Shown here: one piece after another, positions 61,473-64,000 of the stretch
Position numbering within the stretch: the first letter of the stretch is position 1
Layout: the number at the start of each line of letters is the position of its first letter
Assembly (NCBI RefSeq): GCF_009711205.1
Contig: NZ_WMIG01000017.1
Span: 28,764-92,763 of the forward strand
Length of the DNA stretch: 64,000 nucleotides
Origin: Paracoccus litorisediminis
GTDB lineage: Bacteria > Pseudomonadota > Alphaproteobacteria > Rhodobacterales > Rhodobacteraceae
Direction: 5' to 3'
Notes under the pieces: generated by a model
Told to the model about the DNA's origin: nothing
Database searches by the model: none
What the model saw: the letters and a program-made list of their open reading frames with translations, nothing else
Made by a program: the position numbers and the translations under genes

Positions 61473-63851
61473 ATGGTCCGGTCTTTGACTCGGCTTGGGC
61501 GCATGCTGCGCTCGGCCAGCTTGCCTGTGCTATTTGCATTCCCTGCTCTGGCCGACAGTTCGGTCGAGATTATTCGCGACAATTGGGGCGTACCGCATGT
61601 CTATGCGGATGACGTTTTCGGCCTTTACGCTGGCTTCGGCTACAGCGTCGCCCAGGACCGGCTGTTCCAGATGGAAATGGCGCGCCGCTCGGTCTTGGGT
61701 CAGGTCTCCGAGGTCTTGGGCGCCGAGCAACTGCCCTTCGACATCGAAACACGCGCGATGTTCGATCACGCCTCGATCCGCCGCCAGATCGAGGCGCTCA
61801 GCCCGGACGAACGCGACATCCTGCGTGGCTACGCGGCGGGCTATAACCGCTGGCTTGAGCAGGTATTGACCAAGCCCGACGCCCTGCTGCCCAAACAGTT
61901 CAAGGAATTCGGCTTTGATCCGGCACCTTGGACGGAATTCGACGTGGCAATGATCTATGTCGGAACCATGGCTGGGCGCTTCTCGGGCTACAGCTCGGAA
62001 CTTGGCAATGCCAAGACGCTGGCCGCGCTTGAAGCGCAGCTGGGTCCTGATCAAGCGGCCACGATTTTCGACCAGATCCTCTGGAATGAAGATCCTTTGG
62101 CCCCCACGACCGTTCCTGACGGTGAACAATATCAGCAGAAGGCTGCTGTCGATCTGCCCCGTCCCGGTCAGTTTGCGGGCCTTCTGGATGCGGGCAAGCT
62201 GCCCGGCGATGATGAACGCCCTCGTGCCAGCAATCTCTGGATTGCAGGCCCGGAAAAGACCACGGATGGCAGCACGATCCTGATCAATGGCCCGCAATTC
62301 GGGAATTTCAACCCGGCCTATGTCTTCAGCATCGGGCTGCATGGCGCAGGCTTCGATCTGACCGGCAATACCCCCTTTGCCGTTCCCAATGTCCTGTTCG
62401 GGACGAATGGCGCCATTGCCTGGGGCGCGACCGCCGGGCCGCGCGATGTGAACGACTACTACCGTCTGGAACTGAACCCCGAGAACCCGCAGCAATACCG
62501 CAAGGGGGACGGCTGGGCCGAAATGCGCGCACGTCCCGAAACGTTCCGTATCAAGGGCCAGCCGGATGTAACGACGACGGTTTGGGAAAGCAGCTACGGC
62601 ACGGTTGGTCAGATCGATGCCAAGGACGGAACGGCCTATGCGTTCAAGCGGTCCTGGGATGGCAAGGAAATCTCGACATTGATGGCGTGGGTCAACTCGA
62701 CCAAGGCACAGAGCTATGCCGAATGGCTGGGGCAGGCTGAAAAGGTCGCGACAACGATCAACTGGTACTATGCCGACCGCGACGGCAATATCGGCTATGT
62801 CTCGCCCGGCGATGTGCCACAGCGCGCCAAGGGCCATGACACGCGGCTGCCGGCGCAACCGGGCAAGGACGATTGGCTGGGCATCCGTCCCTTTTCCGAC
62901 GCTCCCAAGGTCTATAATCCGGAACAAGGCTGGATCGCGAACTGGAACAACCGCTCGGGCAAGGGTGACAGCTCTGATTTCGAGGGAACGCCATGGGGTT
63001 CGGCGGATCGCGCCGTCGAGATCTTTTCGCGGCTGGATGCCAAGGAAAAGCTGACCCCGGAAGAGGTCTGGAACATCAATCGCGAGATCAGTTTTCTTGA
63101 TATCAATGCCCGCTATTTCGTGCCGGTGATCCTTGCCGCTGCCGAAAACCTCGACCCGAAAAGCCCGCGTGCCGAACTGGTCGAGATATTGCGGAATTGG
63201 GACGGACAGCAGATCCGTGCCGAGGATGGCCGCGCAACATCCCCGGCGGTCGGTCTGTTCCAGACATGGCTGGATATCATGGTTCAGGACGTGCTGATCG
63301 ATGACGGTGCCGCCATCCCTGCGGCGATCCAGTACAATCGCATCTCGCGCCCGGCTCAGCTTCTGAACAACGCGCTTCTGGCCGAGAAGTCCGGCGTCCC
63401 ACAGACCCATGATTTCTTCAACGGCGTCGATGCGGCGGGGCGGAACGAAATTATCCTCGCTGCGCTGGATAAGGCCGCCGAGAAGTTGACCAAACAATTC
63501 GGCAGTACGACCCCCGCAGATTGGCGGATCGAGATCAAGCAGCATGTCTTTGAGACGCAGAACTATCTGGGTATTCCGCAGGCGGGCGCAGCCGAAACGC
63601 TATCACTCGGGACGGCCATGAACCGTGGCACCGAGAATAACCGGGTCACGTTCCGGAACGGGAAGGTCGAGTTCTGCGCGGTCACTCCACCAGGCCAGAG
63701 TGGCTTCATCGACCCGGACGGTAAGGCTTCGCCGCATTATCGGGACCAGTTGCAGCTGTATCAGGACTTCGACTGCCGGGTGCAGGCGCTGTCCCGTGAT
63801 GACGTCGAGGCAGCCGCCGTCTCACGCGAAACGATCAGCATCGCACGCTGA
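61473..63851 (+). CDS. Penicillin-acylase-family N-terminal-nucleophile hydrolase
   Basis: A 792-residue precursor. Residues 1-26 form a signal peptide (ending ALAD), followed by RDNWGVPHVYADDVFGLYAGFGYSVAQDRLFQME in part, the alpha-chain hallmark. The beta chain should start at Ser253 within RASNLWIAGPEKT after self-cleavage. NGPQFGNFNPAYVF and AWGATAGPRDVNDYY carry further active-site residues. The ATG at 61473 has a perfect AGGAGG six bases upstream. Such periplasmic enzymes cleave amide bonds in beta-lactams, acyl-homoserine lactones or other N-acyl compounds. The Ser-led beta chain and size fit both penicillin G acylases and AHL acylases; which cannot be decided here. Confidence 0.92.
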   Translation: MVRSLTRLGRMLRSASLPVLFAFPALADSSVEIIRDNWGVPHVYADDVFGLYAGFGYSVAQDRLFQMEMARRSVLGQVSEVLGAEQLPFDIETRAMFDHASIRRQIEALSPDERDILRGYAAGYNRWLEQVLTKPDALLPKQFKEFGFDPAPWTEFDVAMIYVGTMAGRFSGYSSELGNAKTLAALEAQLGPDQAATIFDQILWNEDPLAPTTVPDGEQYQQKAAVDLPRPGQFAGLLDAGKLPGDDERPRASNLWIAGPEKTTDGSTILINGPQFGNFNPAYVFSIGLHGAGFDLTGNTPFAVPNVLFGTNGAIAWGATAGPRDVNDYYRLELNPENPQQYRKGDGWAEMRARPETFRIKGQPDVTTTVWESSYGTVGQIDAKDGTAYAFKRSWDGKEISTLMAWVNSTKAQSYAEWLGQAEKVATTINWYYADRDGNIGYVSPGDVPQRAKGHDTRLPAQPGKDDWLGIRPFSDAPKVYNPEQGWIANWNNRSGKGDSSDFEGTPWGSADRAVEIFSRLDAKEKLTPEEVWNINREISFLDINARYFVPVILAAAENLDPKSPRAELVEILRNWDGQQIRAEDGRATSPAVGLFQTWLDIMVQDVLIDDGAAIPAAIQYNRISRPAQLLNNALLAEKSGVPQTHDFFNGVDAAGRNEIILAALDKAAEKLTKQFGSTTPADWRIEIKQHVFETQNYLGIPQAGAAETLSLGTAMNRGTENNRVTFRNGKVEFCAVTPPGQSGFIDPDGKASPHYRDQLQLYQDFDCRVQALSRDDVEAAAVSRETISIAR

Positions 63852-63858
63852 AGATAAG

Positions 63859-63885
63859 TGGGCCGCCCTGACCGGGCGGCCCCAC
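63859..63885 (+). terminator. Hairpin after the acylase gene
   Basis: GTGGGCCGCCC pairs with GGGCGGCC(C)CAC around a 3-4 base loop, eight bases after the acylase stop. The stem is strong, the T-run absent. Likely the end of the acylase transcript. Confidence 0.6.
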
Positions 63886-64000
63886 ACATGTCGCCAGAAG
63901 GCGGCGTTCCTGCAGCCGCAACCCGGTGATCCGCGATCATGTCGACCGAGGGTCATTCCCGGCGGATGTGGTGATAGTGGCGGACAGGTCTTGGCTGACG
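63886..64000. other. Right edge without identifiable gene
   Basis: About 115 bases. Minus-strand frames could be the very end of a gene entering from the right (one ends HYHHIRRE and a stop near 63956), but this is too short to judge. Confidence 0.3.

Noticed and set aside
61530..63545. A 671-codon open frame on the minus strand.
   Set aside because: It is antisense to the acylase gene, which has clear family motifs and a good ribosome binding site.

Overview
The window looks like high-GC alphaproteobacterial DNA, most probably from a Paracoccus-like member of the Rhodobacterales. This is inferred from codon use, ATGA/GTGA gene overlaps, the DUF1127, DUF1194 and AzlCD-Lrp genes and the many solute-binding-protein transporters. 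No rRNA, tRNA, CRISPR array or replication gene was seen. The mix of catabolic islands, tandem paralogues and decayed insertion sequences suggests an accessory region or secondary replicon.

Layout. 1-2.65 kb: the end of one operon, a terminator and a decayed TPP-enzyme gene. 2.65-11.7 kb: a minus-strand catabolic operon (Rieske oxygenase, its reductase, a fused DUF2817 peptidase-ABC ATPase, and a polar amino-acid-type binding protein with two permeases), followed by a LysR regulator and a divergent FAD amine/amino-acid oxidase. 11.7-14.1 kb: overlapping remains of IS256-, ISL3- and IS110-family elements. 14.1-19.1 kb: three tandem exported type-B carboxylesterases. 20.4-34.1 kb: the most striking locus, a putative organophosphate uptake and dephosphorylation system. 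It has a fused double permease, an ATPase, three paralogous binding proteins, two inositol-monophosphatase-like enzymes, a cysteine (dual-specificity-type) phosphatase, a metallophosphoesterase, a LacI regulator and a Na/Pi-cotransporter-like protein. Four copies of the palindrome TGCAC-N4-GTGCA lie at its control points.

34.1-42.7 kb is a pseudogene field. It holds an IS110 fragment, a histidine-phosphatase remnant, an MBL-like remnant, a collapsed second ABC operon of the same transporter class with a broken DeoR regulator, a broken CYTH-CHAD gene, Zn/Mn-type ABC pieces and a shattered TonB receptor. From 42.7 kb on the genes are mostly intact: glyoxalase, LysR with SDR, DUF1194, a frameshifted BTAD/TolB-like regulator with DUF1127 and TPR genes, an aldo/keto reductase with divergent LysR, a periplasmic redox set (cytochrome P460, DUF4405 membrane cytochrome, exported aldo/keto reductase), a PhzF remnant, AzlCD with Lrp, a hydrolase, a zinc-type dehydrogenase, a QorB/HxlR redox pair, a RibD-like reductase, an AmiS/UreI channel and a penicillin-acylase-family enzyme.

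How the main locus would work (inference): an AfuABC-like transporter brings in a phosphorylated organic compound, cytoplasmic phosphatases of several folds strip the phosphate, and the divergent NptA/PhoU-like protein moves Pi. The LacI repressor would couple all of this to substrate availability. The dead operon a few kilobases away seems to be a second, lost version of the same idea.
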